Shown: piece by piece, positions 27,597 through 37,504 of the stretch | How the letters are laid out: each line of letters begins with the position of its first letter | Position numbering within the stretch: position 1 is the first letter of the stretch | DNA from: Solirubrobacter sp963724195 | GTDB taxonomy: Bacteria > Actinomycetota > Thermoleophilia > Solirubrobacterales > Solirubrobacteraceae | Direction of reading: 5' to 3' | NCBI GenBank assembly: GCA_963724195.1 | Contig: CAVRTQ010000012.1 | Span: forward strand, 62,001-126,000 | Length of the DNA: 64,000 nt | Program-made: the position numbers and the translations under genes | The notes under the pieces: model-generated | The model's input: the letters and a program-made list of their open reading frames with translations, nothing else | What the model was told of the DNA's origin: nothing | The model's database searches: none

Positions 27597-29045
27597 TCAG
27601 GCTCGAGTCACCCGTGCGTTGTAGGGGAAGAAGTGGACTTCGCGTTTGAGCGCCAGACGCGTCGTGGTGATGGCCTGCTGGCGCGTGTACTTCTTCAGGC
27701 CCGCCGGGCCGTGACGCACGCCCAGGCCCGACGCTTTCCAGCCGCCCATCGGCAGTTCGAGGGCGAGGTAGTTGACCGCGGCGTCGTTGATGCAGATGGC
27801 ACCCGCTTCGATCCGGCGGGCGATCCGCTCGCCTTTGGCGATGTCGCGGGTGAAGACCGAAGCGCCCAGCCCGTAGGCGGAGTCGTTGGCCTGGCGCACC
27901 GCCTCGTCCGCGTCCTGGACGCGCATGATCGGCAGGGTCGGGCCGAACGTCTCTTCGCGCATCGCCGTCATCGAGTGGTCGGCGTCAGCGATGATCGTCG
28001 GTTCGAAGAAGCGGCCCGCCCCTTCGCGGCGATGCCCGCCGGCGACCACGCGCGCGCCCGCGTCCCGGGCCTGCTGGACGTGCTGCTCGACGATCTCCAG
28101 CTGCGGTGGGAACGTCATCGCCCCCACGTCGATCGAGCCCGCACCGTTGGGTGGGCCCTGACGGAGGGCCTTGGTCTTCTCCGTCACCTTGGCCACGAAC
28201 TCGTCGTAGACCGGAGCCTCCACGTAGACGCGCTCGATCGAGATGCACGTCTGGCCGCCGTTCTGCATCGAGTAGTAGACCGCCGTGTTGGCGGCCCGTT
28301 CGATGTCCGCGTCGGCCAGGACGATCATCGGGTCCTTGCCACCGAGCTCGAGCGAGACGGGAGTGAGGGTCTGGGCAGCGCGCTCCATGACCTTTCGTCC
28401 AGTGCGCGTGGACCCCGTGAACATCACCATGTCCACATGGTCGATCAGGACAGCGCCGGTCTCGCCGGTGCCCACCGCGACCTGGAAGACCCCCTCAGGG
28501 AGGCCAGCTTCATGCAGACCACGTTCGAACAACAGGGACGTGAGCGGCGTCACCTCGGATGGCTTGACGACGACGGTGTTCCCCGCGGCGAGCGCTGGGA
28601 TGGCGTCACCGACCGAGTTGACGAGGGGATAGTTCCAGGGCCCGATCACGCCGACGACGCCGACGGGCCGGTAGCGGACCACCATGCGGCGGCCGAGGAC
28701 GAGCGGGTTCGTCGTGCGGACTCGTTCATCCGCAAGCCATTTCGGCGCCTTGCGCGGCCAAAAACCGAGCGCGTTGATGCCGTAGGCGACCTCCACGAGC
28801 ATGGCGTCCTCGCGCGCCTTGCCCGTCTCGGCCACGATCGTGTCCGCCACCTCCTCCGCGTGCTCGAGCAGCCACTGCTGCGCCCGCTTTAGGATCCGGC
28901 CGCGGCCGGCATAGCCGAGCGCTTCCCAGGCCGGCTGGGCCGCGCGGGCGCGCTCGACGACCGCCGCGACGTCCTCGGGCGCCACGGCCGCGACCTCGCG
29001 GATCGTCTCGCCGGTGGCCGGGTTCTCGACGGAGATGGTCGCCAT
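27597..29045 (-). CDS. Aldehyde dehydrogenase (NAD(P)+), succinate-semialdehyde-like
   Basis: 482 residues. Signatures: PWNYPLVNSVGDAIPALAAG, VVKPSEVTP, FTGSTRTGRKV (cofactor loop), the general base Glu in LELGGKDPMIV (~233), the catalytic Cys in NGGQTCISIERVY (~265) and EETFGPTLPIMRV. Soluble, tetrameric family oxidising an aldehyde to an acid; substrate cannot be fixed from sequence. The ATG at 29045 follows the minus-strand box TAGGCT (29052-29057) by 6 nt, suggesting a leaderless transcript. Confidence 0.93.
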   Translation of the reverse strand: MATISVENPATGETIREVAAVAPEDVAAVVERARAAQPAWEALGYAGRGRILKRAQQWLLEHAEEVADTIVAETGKAREDAMLVEVAYGINALGFWPRKAPKWLADERVRTTNPLVLGRRMVVRYRPVGVVGVIGPWNYPLVNSVGDAIPALAAGNTVVVKPSEVTPLTSLLFERGLHEAGLPEGVFQVAVGTGETGAVLIDHVDMVMFTGSTRTGRKVMERAAQTLTPVSLELGGKDPMIVLADADIERAANTAVYYSMQNGGQTCISIERVYVEAPVYDEFVAKVTEKTKALRQGPPNGAGSIDVGAMTFPPQLEIVEQHVQQARDAGARVVAGGHRREGAGRFFEPTIIADADHSMTAMREETFGPTLPIMRVQDADEAVRQANDSAYGLGASVFTRDIAKGERIARRIEAGAICINDAAVNYLALELPMGGWKASGLGVRHGPAGLKKYTRQQAITTTRLALKREVHFFPYNARVTRA

Positions 29046-29192
29046 GGGCTGAGCCTAGCTCAGCCGCGGATGTTCGAGGCTCTGCGTGGTCTGGTGAGAC
29101 GGGGCCGCCCGCTGAGCGTCGCCTGCAGTTGAAGTCGACGCTGGATCCAGAAACCACCCGGCCCGTCGCCAGCCGCGCCTAGGCTCTAGGGC

Positions 29193-30332
29193 TTGCCTAC
29201 TCGCTTGGTCGTGCTGCTCGCCGTCGCCTGCGGCGCGACCGTCGCGAACATCTACTACGCCCAGCCGCTGCTCGACACGATCGCGCAGGCGCTCGGCGTG
29301 TCCTCCGGCACCGCGGGCCTGCTGGTCACCGCAACCCAGGCGGGCTACGTCGCCGGGCTGCTGTTCGTCGTCCCGCTCGGGGACCTGCTGGAGCGCCGCA
29401 AACTCGTCTCGCGGCTGCTGCTGATCGACGCCGTCGCACTGGTCGTCGCGTGCGCCGCGCCCTCGGTGGGCGTCCTCGCGGCGGCGCTCGCGTGCGTCGG
29501 CGTGACGAGCGTCGCCGCGCAGGTGCTCGTCCCGTTCGCGTCCTCGCTGGCGCGGGAGGAGGAGCGCGGGCGCGTCGTCGGGCGGGTGATGAGCGGGTTG
29601 CTGCTCGGCATCCTGCTCGCCCGCACGGTCGCCGGGTTGGCGGCCGAGATCGGCGGCTGGCGGCTGATCTACGGGCTCGCGGCCGCGGCGATGCTGACCC
29701 TGGCGCTGGTGCTGCGCCGCGCGTTGCCGCTGGTCGCGCCGCCCGAGCAACTGCCCTACGGTCGCCTCCTGGCGTCCGTCGGGACGCTGATCCGTGAGGA
29801 GCCGCGGCTGCGCCACCGGATGGCGATCGGCTTCCTGTCGATGGCGAGCTTCAGCGGACTGTGGACCGTGATCGCGTTCCTGCTCTCCGGGCCGCAGTAC
29901 GGCTACGGGGAAGGCGTCATCGGCCTGTTCGCGCTCGCGGGGCTGGCGGGCGCGGCGATGGCGAGCTTCGCGGGGCGGTTGGCCGACCGCGGCCATGTGG
30001 CCGCCGGGACCCGCGCGGGAGCGCTGGCGGTGCTCGGCGGCTGGGGGCTGATCGCGCTGGGCGAGACGTCGCTCGTGGCGCTGCTCGCCGGGCTGATCGT
30101 GCTCGATCTGGGCATCCAGGCGACGCAGATCCTCAATCAGAGCGTGATCTACCGGCTGCGCCCCGAGGCGCGCAGCCGGCTCAACACGGCCTACATGACC
30201 GCCTACTTCGCCGGCGCGGTGACCGGGTCGGCGGGCGCCTCGCTCGCGTGGGAGCGAGGCGGCTGGGCTGCCGTGTGCGTGGCGGGAGCGATCGCCGCCA
30301 CGCTCGGGACGGTGCTCAGCCTTCGATCGTGA
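29193..30332 (+). CDS. MFS transporter
   Basis: 379 residues from a TTG that follows TAGGCT (29180-29185) by 7 nt. Twelve hydrophobic segments and the family-typical opening CGATVANIYYAQPLLDTIAQ, FVVPLGDLLERRKLV and YMTAYFAGAVTGSAGASLAW place it with drug or sugar efflux MFS proteins of the YnfM/NepI-like kind. The substrate is unknown. No upstream ATG or GTG is available without running into the intergenic gap. The end overlaps the convergent cyclophilin gene by 17 bp. Confidence 0.88.
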   Translation: MPTRLVVLLAVACGATVANIYYAQPLLDTIAQALGVSSGTAGLLVTATQAGYVAGLLFVVPLGDLLERRKLVSRLLLIDAVALVVACAAPSVGVLAAALACVGVTSVAAQVLVPFASSLAREEERGRVVGRVMSGLLLGILLARTVAGLAAEIGGWRLIYGLAAAAMLTLALVLRRALPLVAPPEQLPYGRLLASVGTLIREEPRLRHRMAIGFLSMASFSGLWTVIAFLLSGPQYGYGEGVIGLFALAGLAGAAMASFAGRLADRGHVAAGTRAGALAVLGGWGLIALGETSLVALLAGLIVLDLGIQATQILNQSVIYRLRPEARSRLNTAYMTAYFAGAVTGSAGASLAWERGGWAAVCVAGAIAATLGTVLSLRS

Positions 30333-30774
30333 GCTTCTCGATCTTGGCTTCTTCGCGCGGGCGATCGCCGGGGCCCGTCGGCAGGTTCTCGAGCTTGTCG
30401 ACGACGTCCATGCCGCCCGTGACCTGGCCGAAGTTCGTGTGCTTGCCGTCGAGCCACGGGGTGGCGTCGAGCGTCACGATGAAGAACTGCGAGCCGTTCG
30501 TGTTCGGACCGGCGTTGGCCATCGCCAGCGAGCCGCGCACGAGCTTGTGCGAGTTGATCTCGTCGTCGAACTTGTAGCCCGGATCACCCGTGCCGGTGCC
30601 GAGCGGGCAGCCGCCCTGGATCATGAAGTCCTTGATGATCCGGTGGAACGAAAGGCCGTCGTAGAAGCCCTTCGCGGCCAGGTCCTTGAAGTTCTGGACC
30701 GTCTTGGGGCTGTCCTCGTCGAACAGCTCGATCGTGATGTCGCCGTGATTGGTGGACATCGTCGCCACGGACAT
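30316..30774 (-). CDS. Peptidyl-prolyl cis-trans isomerase, cyclophilin type
   Basis: 152 residues, a compact bacterial cyclophilin without signal peptide, so cytoplasmic. Active-site signatures: GFYDGLSFHRIIKDFMIQGG (Arg of FHR, Phe and Gln), LAMANAGPNTNGSQFFI and WLDGKHTNFGQV. It catalyses proline isomerisation during folding. It lies 13 bp downstream of the DEAD-box helicase gene in the same direction and is probably co-transcribed with it, pairing an RNA chaperone and a protein-folding factor. Confidence 0.95.
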   Translation of the reverse strand: MSVATMSTNHGDITIELFDEDSPKTVQNFKDLAAKGFYDGLSFHRIIKDFMIQGGCPLGTGTGDPGYKFDDEINSHKLVRGSLAMANAGPNTNGSQFFIVTLDATPWLDGKHTNFGQVTGGMDVVDKLENLPTGPGDRPREEAKIEKLTIEG

Positions 30775-30787
30775 GGCTGGCCTCCTC

Positions 30788-32197
30788 TCAGGTTCGGATT
30801 GGCTCGAGCGCGACCTCGCGGCCGCGAACGGAGACGACCTCCGGCGCGGAGCCGGCGGGCACCTCGACGAGCGCGAAGCGCTCGAGGATGCGGACGTTGC
30901 GGATCGCTTCGCCGTCCAGGCCCGACGCGGTGAGGCCGGCGATCAGGTCGGCAGCCTCGATGCCCTCGTGGCGCCCGGCGTTCGCGATCAGCTTCACGTA
31001 GACGGCGCCGTTGCTCACGGCCTCGACGTCGCGCGGCTTGGTGTGGCGGCGCGGGCGCGGCTCGGCGACCGGGGTCGGCCCGACGCGCGCGCCCTCCACC
31101 CACGGGGCGATCGACGTCGACGCGTGGCGCTCGATCGCCTCGAGGTCGCGCTTCTGGCGCGGCTCGATGAACGTGATCGCGCGGCCGGAGCGGCCGACGC
31201 GGCCCGTGCGGCCGATGCGGTGCACGTAGACGTCGGGCGACGTCGGCACGTCGAAGTTCACGACGTGGGTGACGGTCGAGATGTCCAGGCCGCGGGCGGC
31301 GACGTCGGTGGCGACGAGGATCGGCACGCGGCCGCTCTTGAACGCGATCATCACGCCGTCGCGCGAGCCCTGGCTCATGTCGCCGTGCAAGGCGCGGACG
31401 TTCATCCCGCGGTTCTTGAGCGTCTGGAAAAGCGACTCGGTACGGATCTTCGTGCGCGCGAAGACGATCGCCTGGTCCGGCTTCTCGGACTCGAGCACGC
31501 GCGCCAGCGCGTCGTTCTTGTCCTGGGGCTTGGTCTCCAGGTAGAACTGCTCGACCGTGTCGATCGTCAGCGTCGCGGCCTTGACCTTGACCAGCACCGG
31601 GTCGTACAGGTGGCGCTCGGCCAGCTTCTTGATCTCGTTCGGCATCGTCGCGCTGAAGAGACAGGTCTGGCGACTGCCGGGCGCGAGGCTCAGGATCTTC
31701 TCGACGTCCTCGAGGAAGCCGAGGTCCAGCATCTCGTCAGCCTCGTCGAGCACGAGGTAGCGCGCGGAGTGCAGCACGAGCGAGTGGCGGCTGATCAGGT
31801 CCAGCACGCGGCCGACGGTGCCGACCACCACCTGCCCGCCGGCGCGCAACTGCGCCTGCTGGGTGCGGATCGGCGCGCCGCCGAACACGGCCACCGGGTC
31901 GATGCCCTTGGTCTTGCCGTAGGCGCGGAGCGCCTGCGTGACCTGGATGCACAGCTCGCGCGTCGGCGTGAGCACGAGCGCCTGGACCTCGGAGTCGTCC
32001 GGGTCCACGGCTTCCATCAGGGGGAGACCGAACGCGGCGGTCTTGCCCGTTCCGGTCTGCGCTTGGCCGATCACGTCCCGGCCCTGGAGCAGCGACGGGA
32101 TCGCCTGCTCTTGAATCGGGCTAGGAGATTCGTAGCCGACGTCGCGGAGGGCCTGGAGGATCGGCTCGGACAGGCCAAGGTCGGCAAAAGTCGTCAT
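30788..32197 (-). CDS. DEAD-box RNA helicase with DbpA-like C-terminal RNA-binding domain
   Basis: 469 residues. Q motif (FADLGLSEPILQALRDVGYE, SPIQEQAIP), Walker A AQTGTGKTAAF (~47), PTRELCIQV, VLDEADEMLDLGF (DEAD), SATMPNEIKKL, ARTKIRTESL, ATDVAARGLDI and HRIGRTGRVGRSGRAI (motif VI) are all present. The last ~75 residues (AVYVKLIANAGRHEGIEAAD, AIRNVRILERFALVEVP) form a DbpA/CsdA-type RRM-like domain. It probably unwinds structured RNA or assists ribosome assembly. A 14-residue-scale linker rich in Pro and Arg precedes the RNA-binding domain. The downstream gene is a cyclophilin. Confidence 0.95.
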   Translation of the reverse strand: MTTFADLGLSEPILQALRDVGYESPSPIQEQAIPSLLQGRDVIGQAQTGTGKTAAFGLPLMEAVDPDDSEVQALVLTPTRELCIQVTQALRAYGKTKGIDPVAVFGGAPIRTQQAQLRAGGQVVVGTVGRVLDLISRHSLVLHSARYLVLDEADEMLDLGFLEDVEKILSLAPGSRQTCLFSATMPNEIKKLAERHLYDPVLVKVKAATLTIDTVEQFYLETKPQDKNDALARVLESEKPDQAIVFARTKIRTESLFQTLKNRGMNVRALHGDMSQGSRDGVMIAFKSGRVPILVATDVAARGLDISTVTHVVNFDVPTSPDVYVHRIGRTGRVGRSGRAITFIEPRQKRDLEAIERHASTSIAPWVEGARVGPTPVAEPRPRRHTKPRDVEAVSNGAVYVKLIANAGRHEGIEAADLIAGLTASGLDGEAIRNVRILERFALVEVPAGSAPEVVSVRGREVALEPIRT

Positions 32198-32265
32198 TCC
32201 GACCGGTCAGGCTAGAACACGCGGCCGTTTGGCCGCGGTGAGACGTCACTACCCTCTTGCGCCTT

Positions 32266-33201
32266 ATGTCGCTCACCGTAGTCGGATCCATCGCCTTTGA
32301 CGCCGTCGAGACCGAGTCGGGCAAGCGCGACCGCCTACTGGGCGGCGCGGCCGTGCACTTCTCACTCGCTTCTTCGTTCCTCGCCGAGACCCGCGTGGTC
32401 GGCCCCGTCGGGGACGACTTCACCGAGGAGGAGTACGCCGTCCTCCACAACCGCGGCGTGGTGACCGACGACGTCGAGCACGTCCCCGGCGGCAAGACGT
32501 TCTTCTGGGCCGGCCGCTACGAGCGCGACGTCAACATCCGCCACACCCTGCAGACGGACCTCAACGTCTTCGAGACGTTCGAGCCGAAGCTGAGCGACGC
32601 CTCGCGCAACGCGGACGTCCTGTTCCTCGCGAACATCCAGCCCGACCTCCAGCGCGCGGTGCGCGAGCAGTGCACGAGCGCGCGCTTCGTCGCCCTGGAC
32701 ACGATGAACCTCTGGATCGACATCGCGCGCGACTCTCTCGTGAAGACGATCGCCGGCGTCGACTGCCTGATCGTCAACGACGGCGAGGCCAAGCAGCTCA
32801 CCGACGAGCCGAACCTGGTCCGCGCCGCCCAGAAGATCATGGAGATGGGCCCGCGCGTGGTCGTCGTCAAGTTCGGCGAGTACGGCGCGAACATGTACAC
32901 GGCCGACGGCGTCTTCGGCATCCCCGCCTACCCGACCGCCGACGTCGTCGACCCCACGGGCGCCGGCGACACGTTCGCGGGCGGCTTCGTCGGCTACGTC
33001 GCCGCGCACGCCGACGAGGAGATCACCGACGAGCTCCTGCGCCGCGCGATGGCCTACGGCACGGCCCTCGCCTCCTTCAACGTCGAGGCCTTCGGCACCG
33101 AGCGCATGCAGACGCTGACGGCCGACGAGGTCAACGAGCGCGTCGCCGAGCTCCAGCGCGTCACGGTGTTCGACGCGTCGCCCGTCCCGCTGCGCGGCTA
33201 G
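32266..33201 (+). CDS. PfkB family carbohydrate/nucleoside kinase
   Basis: 311 residues from the ATG at 32266; a TTG nine bases upstream is an alternative. It begins with the PfkB first strand SLTVVGSIAFDAVET and GGAAVHFSLASSFL, has the middle LIVNDGEAKQLTDE and VVVKFGEYGANMYT, and the C-terminal PfkB signature DPTGAGDTFAGGFVGYV with the catalytic Asp. It phosphorylates a sugar or nucleoside with ATP. Substrate unknown. Divergent from the DEAD helicase; TACCCT lies upstream at a 10-nt distance. Confidence 0.9.
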   Translation: MSLTVVGSIAFDAVETESGKRDRLLGGAAVHFSLASSFLAETRVVGPVGDDFTEEEYAVLHNRGVVTDDVEHVPGGKTFFWAGRYERDVNIRHTLQTDLNVFETFEPKLSDASRNADVLFLANIQPDLQRAVREQCTSARFVALDTMNLWIDIARDSLVKTIAGVDCLIVNDGEAKQLTDEPNLVRAAQKIMEMGPRVVVVKFGEYGANMYTADGVFGIPAYPTADVVDPTGAGDTFAGGFVGYVAAHADEEITDELLRRAMAYGTALASFNVEAFGTERMQTLTADEVNERVAELQRVTVFDASPVPLRG

Positions 33202-33574
33202 GGACAACGTCAACTGCGGAGCAGCGCGACCGCGCGGCGTGCGACGGGTGAGGCGGGTGCCCCGCACTGCGTGAACGCCGAGGCGTTCACGTCTTCCACG
33301 CCGAGGGACGTCCACGCCGCGAGCGTTCACGAACCCGCGATATACGCGAGTTAGGCATCGCTCGCGCGCCTGGGTGGCGCGTTGCCGCTCGCGCGCCACG
33401 CGAGATGCGAGTTGGTCAACCGCTGGTTGACCAAGTCAGCGTTCGCGTGGCACGCGAGTGGTTCGACCGCACCCGTCCGCGCCCGGGCGCACCCGGTGCA
33501 ACCGGCTCCCCCGGCGCCATTTCTGACCCGACCACATCCCGAACTGGTCTCAGAGGCGTACTCTCCAGCAAGCG
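33202..33574. other. Intergenic stretch rich in inverted repeats, no credible gene
   Basis: 373 bp between the PfkB kinase and a small membrane protein. I see no convincing coding frame. It contains a hairpin GTGAACGC/GCGTTCAC at 33271-33290, a related GCGTTCACG copy at about 33320, and a nested inverted repeat at 33395-33451. It may hold a structured RNA or operator sites. Confidence 0.6.
33395..33451. repeat. Nested perfect inverted repeats
   Basis: Inner arms TTGGTCAACC (33412-33421) and GGTTGACCAA (33425-33434) are perfect with a 3-nt loop. Outer arms GCCACGCGA (33395-33403) and TCGCGTGGC (33443-33451) are also perfect and enclose them. The structure could be an RNA stem or a tight dimeric operator; no regulator gene is adjacent. 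Confidence 0.7.
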
Positions 33575-33847
33575 ATGGGTTGGGCGATGCTGTACCTCTT
33601 CGTGTTCCTGAAGCTGCCGATCGCGGCCGCTTGCTACATCGTCTGGTGGGCGGTCAAGCAGACGACGGACACGGACGACGTGACCAACGACGGCGGGACG
33701 CCGATTCCGCGTCGTCCGCACCCGCGCCGGCCGCGCAAGCCCAGGCCGCCGCGGCGCGGTGGTCCGGCCTGTGGCGCGCGCCTCGCGCCGCCTCCGCGGA
33801 CGCGGTCGGTGACCGCCGCGGGCCGCGCGCGCAGCCTGCATCAGTAG
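33575..33847 (+). CDS. Small membrane-anchored basic protein, unknown function
   Basis: 90 residues. One membrane segment near the N-terminus (MLYLFVFLKLPIAAACYIVWW) is followed by a short polar linker TDTDDVTNDGG and a very basic Pro-Arg tail (PRRPHPRRPRKPRPPRR). I recall similar short proteins in related actinobacteria but no function. The topology suggests a cytoplasmic or extracellular basic tail binding nucleic acid or polyanion; that is speculation. An ATG at 33587 is an alternative start. Confidence 0.65.
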   Translation: MGWAMLYLFVFLKLPIAAACYIVWWAVKQTTDTDDVTNDGGTPIPRRPHPRRPRKPRPPRRGGPACGARLAPPPRTRSVTAAGRARSLHQ

Positions 33848-33939
33848 CCGCCGAAGACTCGCCCTACGGGCTCGCTTCGGTTGGAGTTATGGCCCAGGGG
33901 GCCAGAACTCCGACTCCCGACAGCGCTAGGGTTTCGACC

Positions 33940-34506
33940 TTGACCGCCTCGGTGCTTTCCGACGGCACGATCCGTCGTCTTGTCGACGAGGGTCGGATCG
34001 TCATCAAACCTTGGGAACCGGCGCTGGTGCAGCCGGCGTCCGTCGACCTGCGCCTCGGCGACAGCTTCCGCGTGTTCAGCAACCACAAGGTCACGAAGAT
34101 CGACCTGCGTGAGGGCCCGGCCCAGAACCTGACCGAAGAGGTCGTGGTCACCGAGGAAGAGGGCTTCGTGATCCATCCGGGCGAGTTCTGCCTGGGCCGC
34201 ACGGCGGAATGGGTGGAGCTGCCGGACGACGTGGTCGCGCGGATCGAGGGCAAGTCGAGCCTCGGGCGCCTGGGCCTGATCGTCCACGCCACGGCCGGGT
34301 TCATCGACCCGGGCTGGAAGGGCACGCTCACGCTCGAGCTCAACAACCTCACGCGCGTGCCGATCAAGCTCTACCCCGGGCTGCTGATCGCGCAGCTCTC
34401 GTTCATGACGCTGGACAAGCCCGCCGAGCGCCCGTACGGGTCGGCCGAACTGGGCTCGCACTACCAGGGTCAGGTCGCGGCCACCGAGAGCCGCTACATG
34501 CGGTAG
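33940..34506 (+). CDS. dcd: dCTP deaminase
   Basis: 188 residues from a TTG that follows TAGGGT (33927-33932) by 7 nt; GTG at 33952 and ATG at 33889 are alternatives. Dcd signatures: PALVQPASVDLRLGDSFRVF, ELPDDVVARIEGKSSLGRLG with the catalytic Glu region, HATAGFIDPGWKGTLTLEL and the C-terminal GSHYQGQ. It converts dCTP to dUTP, or directly to dUMP if bifunctional, in thymidylate supply. The catalytic core is complete. The gene is followed by a short membrane-protein gene and citrate synthase. Confidence 0.93.
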   Translation: MTASVLSDGTIRRLVDEGRIVIKPWEPALVQPASVDLRLGDSFRVFSNHKVTKIDLREGPAQNLTEEVVVTEEEGFVIHPGEFCLGRTAEWVELPDDVVARIEGKSSLGRLGLIVHATAGFIDPGWKGTLTLELNNLTRVPIKLYPGLLIAQLSFMTLDKPAERPYGSAELGSHYQGQVAATESRYMR

Positions 34507-34516
34507 CTTCCGCGCG

Positions 34517-34752
34517 ATGTTCGCCACCCTGCTGCTGTTCGCCGCAGGAGCACGTCGTCGAGGAGGAGGTCTCCAAGACGCCGTTCTACATCGCCGCGGG
34601 CGCACTGGTGCGCGTTCGCGCTGCTGCTGGCGGCGGTCGGCATCCGCCGGCACGCGACGTTCCCGCCGTCCCGCGGCGTGGCCAACGGGCTCATCCTCGT
34701 GTGCATGATTCTCGTGGCAGCGACGGCTTACACAGCCGTCATCACCGGGTAA
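34517..34752 (+). pseudogene. Small membrane protein, two frameshifts
   Basis: Pieces in three frames read MFATLLLFA, then EHVVEEEVSKTPFYIAAGAL, then FALLLAAVGIRRHATFPPSR and GLILVCMILVAATAYTAVITG before the stop at 34750-34752. Removing one base near 34545 and one near 34612 joins them into a ~77-residue protein with two membrane segments, a plausible conserved actinobacterial small membrane protein. Function unknown. It sits between dcd and gltA. Confidence 0.55.
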
Positions 34753-34823
34753 GTGACCTCGTAAGTCGGCGCCCGCCACAATGGGGGTCAGAGACTTAAC
34801 CCTCCCCCTCGAAGAGGAGCCTC

Positions 34824-36152
<1,329 letters not shown>

Positions 36153-36213
36153 GTACCGAAAGCGAATATTCGGCGGCTAGCCGCACTAGACAGACGAGGA
36201 GCTGGGTTGTTTC

Positions 36214-36738
36214 ATGCAACCCATGCTCCTCACCCTCCTCGACGGCACGGACGTCCGCGTCCGGCCGATCTCCCCCGAGGACAAGCTGCTCCTGGCGTCC
36301 GGGCTGAAGCTGCTCTCGCCCGAAACCGCCTTCCGGCGCTTCCTCTCCCCGAAGACCTCCTTCAGCGCCGCCGAGCTGCGCTACCTCACCGAGGTCGACC
36401 AGATCGACCACGTCGCGCTCGTGGCCGTCCACGCGCAGTGGGGCGGGCTGATCGCCGTCGCCCGCAGCGTGCGGACGGGACCCGACCTGGCCGAGCTCGC
36501 CATCGTCGTCGGTGATCCGTGGCAGCGGCTGGGCCTCGGGCGACAGCTGCTCGACCTGGTGGCCGAGCGCGCGAACGTCTCGCGCTTCAGCGGCACCATG
36601 CTCGCGACGAACCGCGGCGCGGTGAAGCTCATGCGCGGCTTCGGCTCCCACGTGGACCGTGACGTGATCGACGGTGGTGTCCGCGAGATCGTCGTGCGCT
36701 CAAGCGTCCCGATGCGGGAGCCGATCTTGACCGGGTGA
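36214..36738 (+). CDS. GNAT family N-acetyltransferase
   Basis: 174 residues. The opening TLLDGTDVRVRPISPEDK and SPETAFRRFLSP resemble the GNAT domain found at the end of protein acetyltransferases and acyl-CoA synthetase-like Pat enzymes. The acetyl-CoA loop is VVGDPWQRLGLGRQLLDLV and the end region NRGAVKLMRGFG. It may acetylate proteins or small molecules; substrate unknown. It follows citrate synthase by 61 bp, a suggestive but unproven link to acetyl-CoA status. Confidence 0.85.
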   Translation: MQPMLLTLLDGTDVRVRPISPEDKLLLASGLKLLSPETAFRRFLSPKTSFSAAELRYLTEVDQIDHVALVAVHAQWGGLIAVARSVRTGPDLAELAIVVGDPWQRLGLGRQLLDLVAERANVSRFSGTMLATNRGAVKLMRGFGSHVDRDVIDGGVREIVVRSSVPMREPILTG

Positions 36739-36782
36739 GGGCGAGCCGGTCCGCGTGGTCGCTGCCTCACTACGCTAAGGAC

Positions 36783-37193
36783 ATGCACCGCCTCGCGCCG
36801 GCCCTGCTCGCCGCTGCCGCGCTTTGCCTGGCCGCCTGCGGCTCCGACGAACCCACCACTCCGGCCACCGGGGGCGGCAGTGACCAGCTCGCCGACCTCG
36901 TCGTGACCGTCGACGCGGACGGAAGCGGCGGGCAGCCCGCCAAGGAGCTCGAAGTGAGCTGCGAGGCGCCGACGGACAGCGACGCGTGTGGCGCCGCCGC
37001 CGGCATCTCCGCGGCAGACCTCGCCCCCACGCCGGACGACGTCGCCTGCACGATGCAGTTCGGCGGCCCGGAGACGGCCACGATCAAGGGCACGATCCGC
37101 GGCCAGGAGGTCGACGCGAGCTTCTCCCGCTCCGACGGCTGCGAGATCGCACGCTGGGACAAGGTCAAGCCGCTGCTCGACCAGGTGCAGTGA
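36783..37193 (+). CDS. Lipoprotein with subtilisin-inhibitor-like (SSI) domain
   Basis: 136 residues. The signal peptide ends in a lipobox LAACG, so the protein should be lipid-anchored on the outer face of the membrane. The mature part carries Streptomyces subtilisin inhibitor-like features: LVVTVDADGSGG, the paired cysteines in LEVSCEAP and DACGAA, and especially VACTMQFGGPETATIKG and FSRSDGCEIARW, which match the SSI C-terminal core. A role as an anchored protease inhibitor is inferred. TACGCT lies 6 nt before the ATG. The next gene overlaps by 4 bp. Confidence 0.8.
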   Translation: MHRLAPALLAAAALCLAACGSDEPTTPATGGGSDQLADLVVTVDADGSGGQPAKELEVSCEAPTDSDACGAAAGISAADLAPTPDDVACTMQFGGPETATIKGTIRGQEVDASFSRSDGCEIARWDKVKPLLDQVQ

Positions 37194-37504
37194 GGTATCG
37201 CGTCACGGTCCGGCGCGGGCCGAAGACCTCGCGCGAGAAGTACGAGACGCTGAACCAGGCGCTGGCCGCGATCGAGCGCGAGGCCCGCGGGCACCGCTCC
37301 ACCGAGAACGCCTTCGGCCGCACGTACGCGCCGGAGGATCTGGTGGCGGCGCGGATCGAGCTCAAGGGCGCGAGCAAGCCGGCCGGGATCGACGTCCGTG
37401 GCGACGGATCGCTCGTCGCCTGGACGGGTCGCGTGCGCCGCACGCCGCTCGAGGGCCGAGACGCGCTCGAGGCGCTGCGTCAGAGCGTGAGCGTGGAGCC
37501 GTAG
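37190..37504 (+). CDS. Conserved-looking small protein, unknown function
   Basis: 104 residues from a GTG that overlaps the lipoprotein stop as GTGA, indicating translational coupling. Sequence opens MRYRVTVRRGPKTSREKYET, continues ALAAIEREARGHRSTENAFG, and is basic and soluble with no recognised motif. The predicted pattern is beta-strand, helix, then strands (AARIELKGASKPAGIDVRGD). Function unknown. Its end overlaps the convergent YgjP-like peptidase by 25 bp. Confidence 0.7.
   Translation: MRYRVTVRRGPKTSREKYETLNQALAAIEREARGHRSTENAFGRTYAPEDLVAARIELKGASKPAGIDVRGDGSLVAWTGRVRRTPLEGRDALEALRQSVSVEP

Noticed and set aside
32220..32237. Hairpin CGCGGCC-GTTT-GGCCGCG between the helicase and PfkB genes
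   Set aside because: No T-run and common in GC-rich DNA; it could be an operator but support is insufficient.
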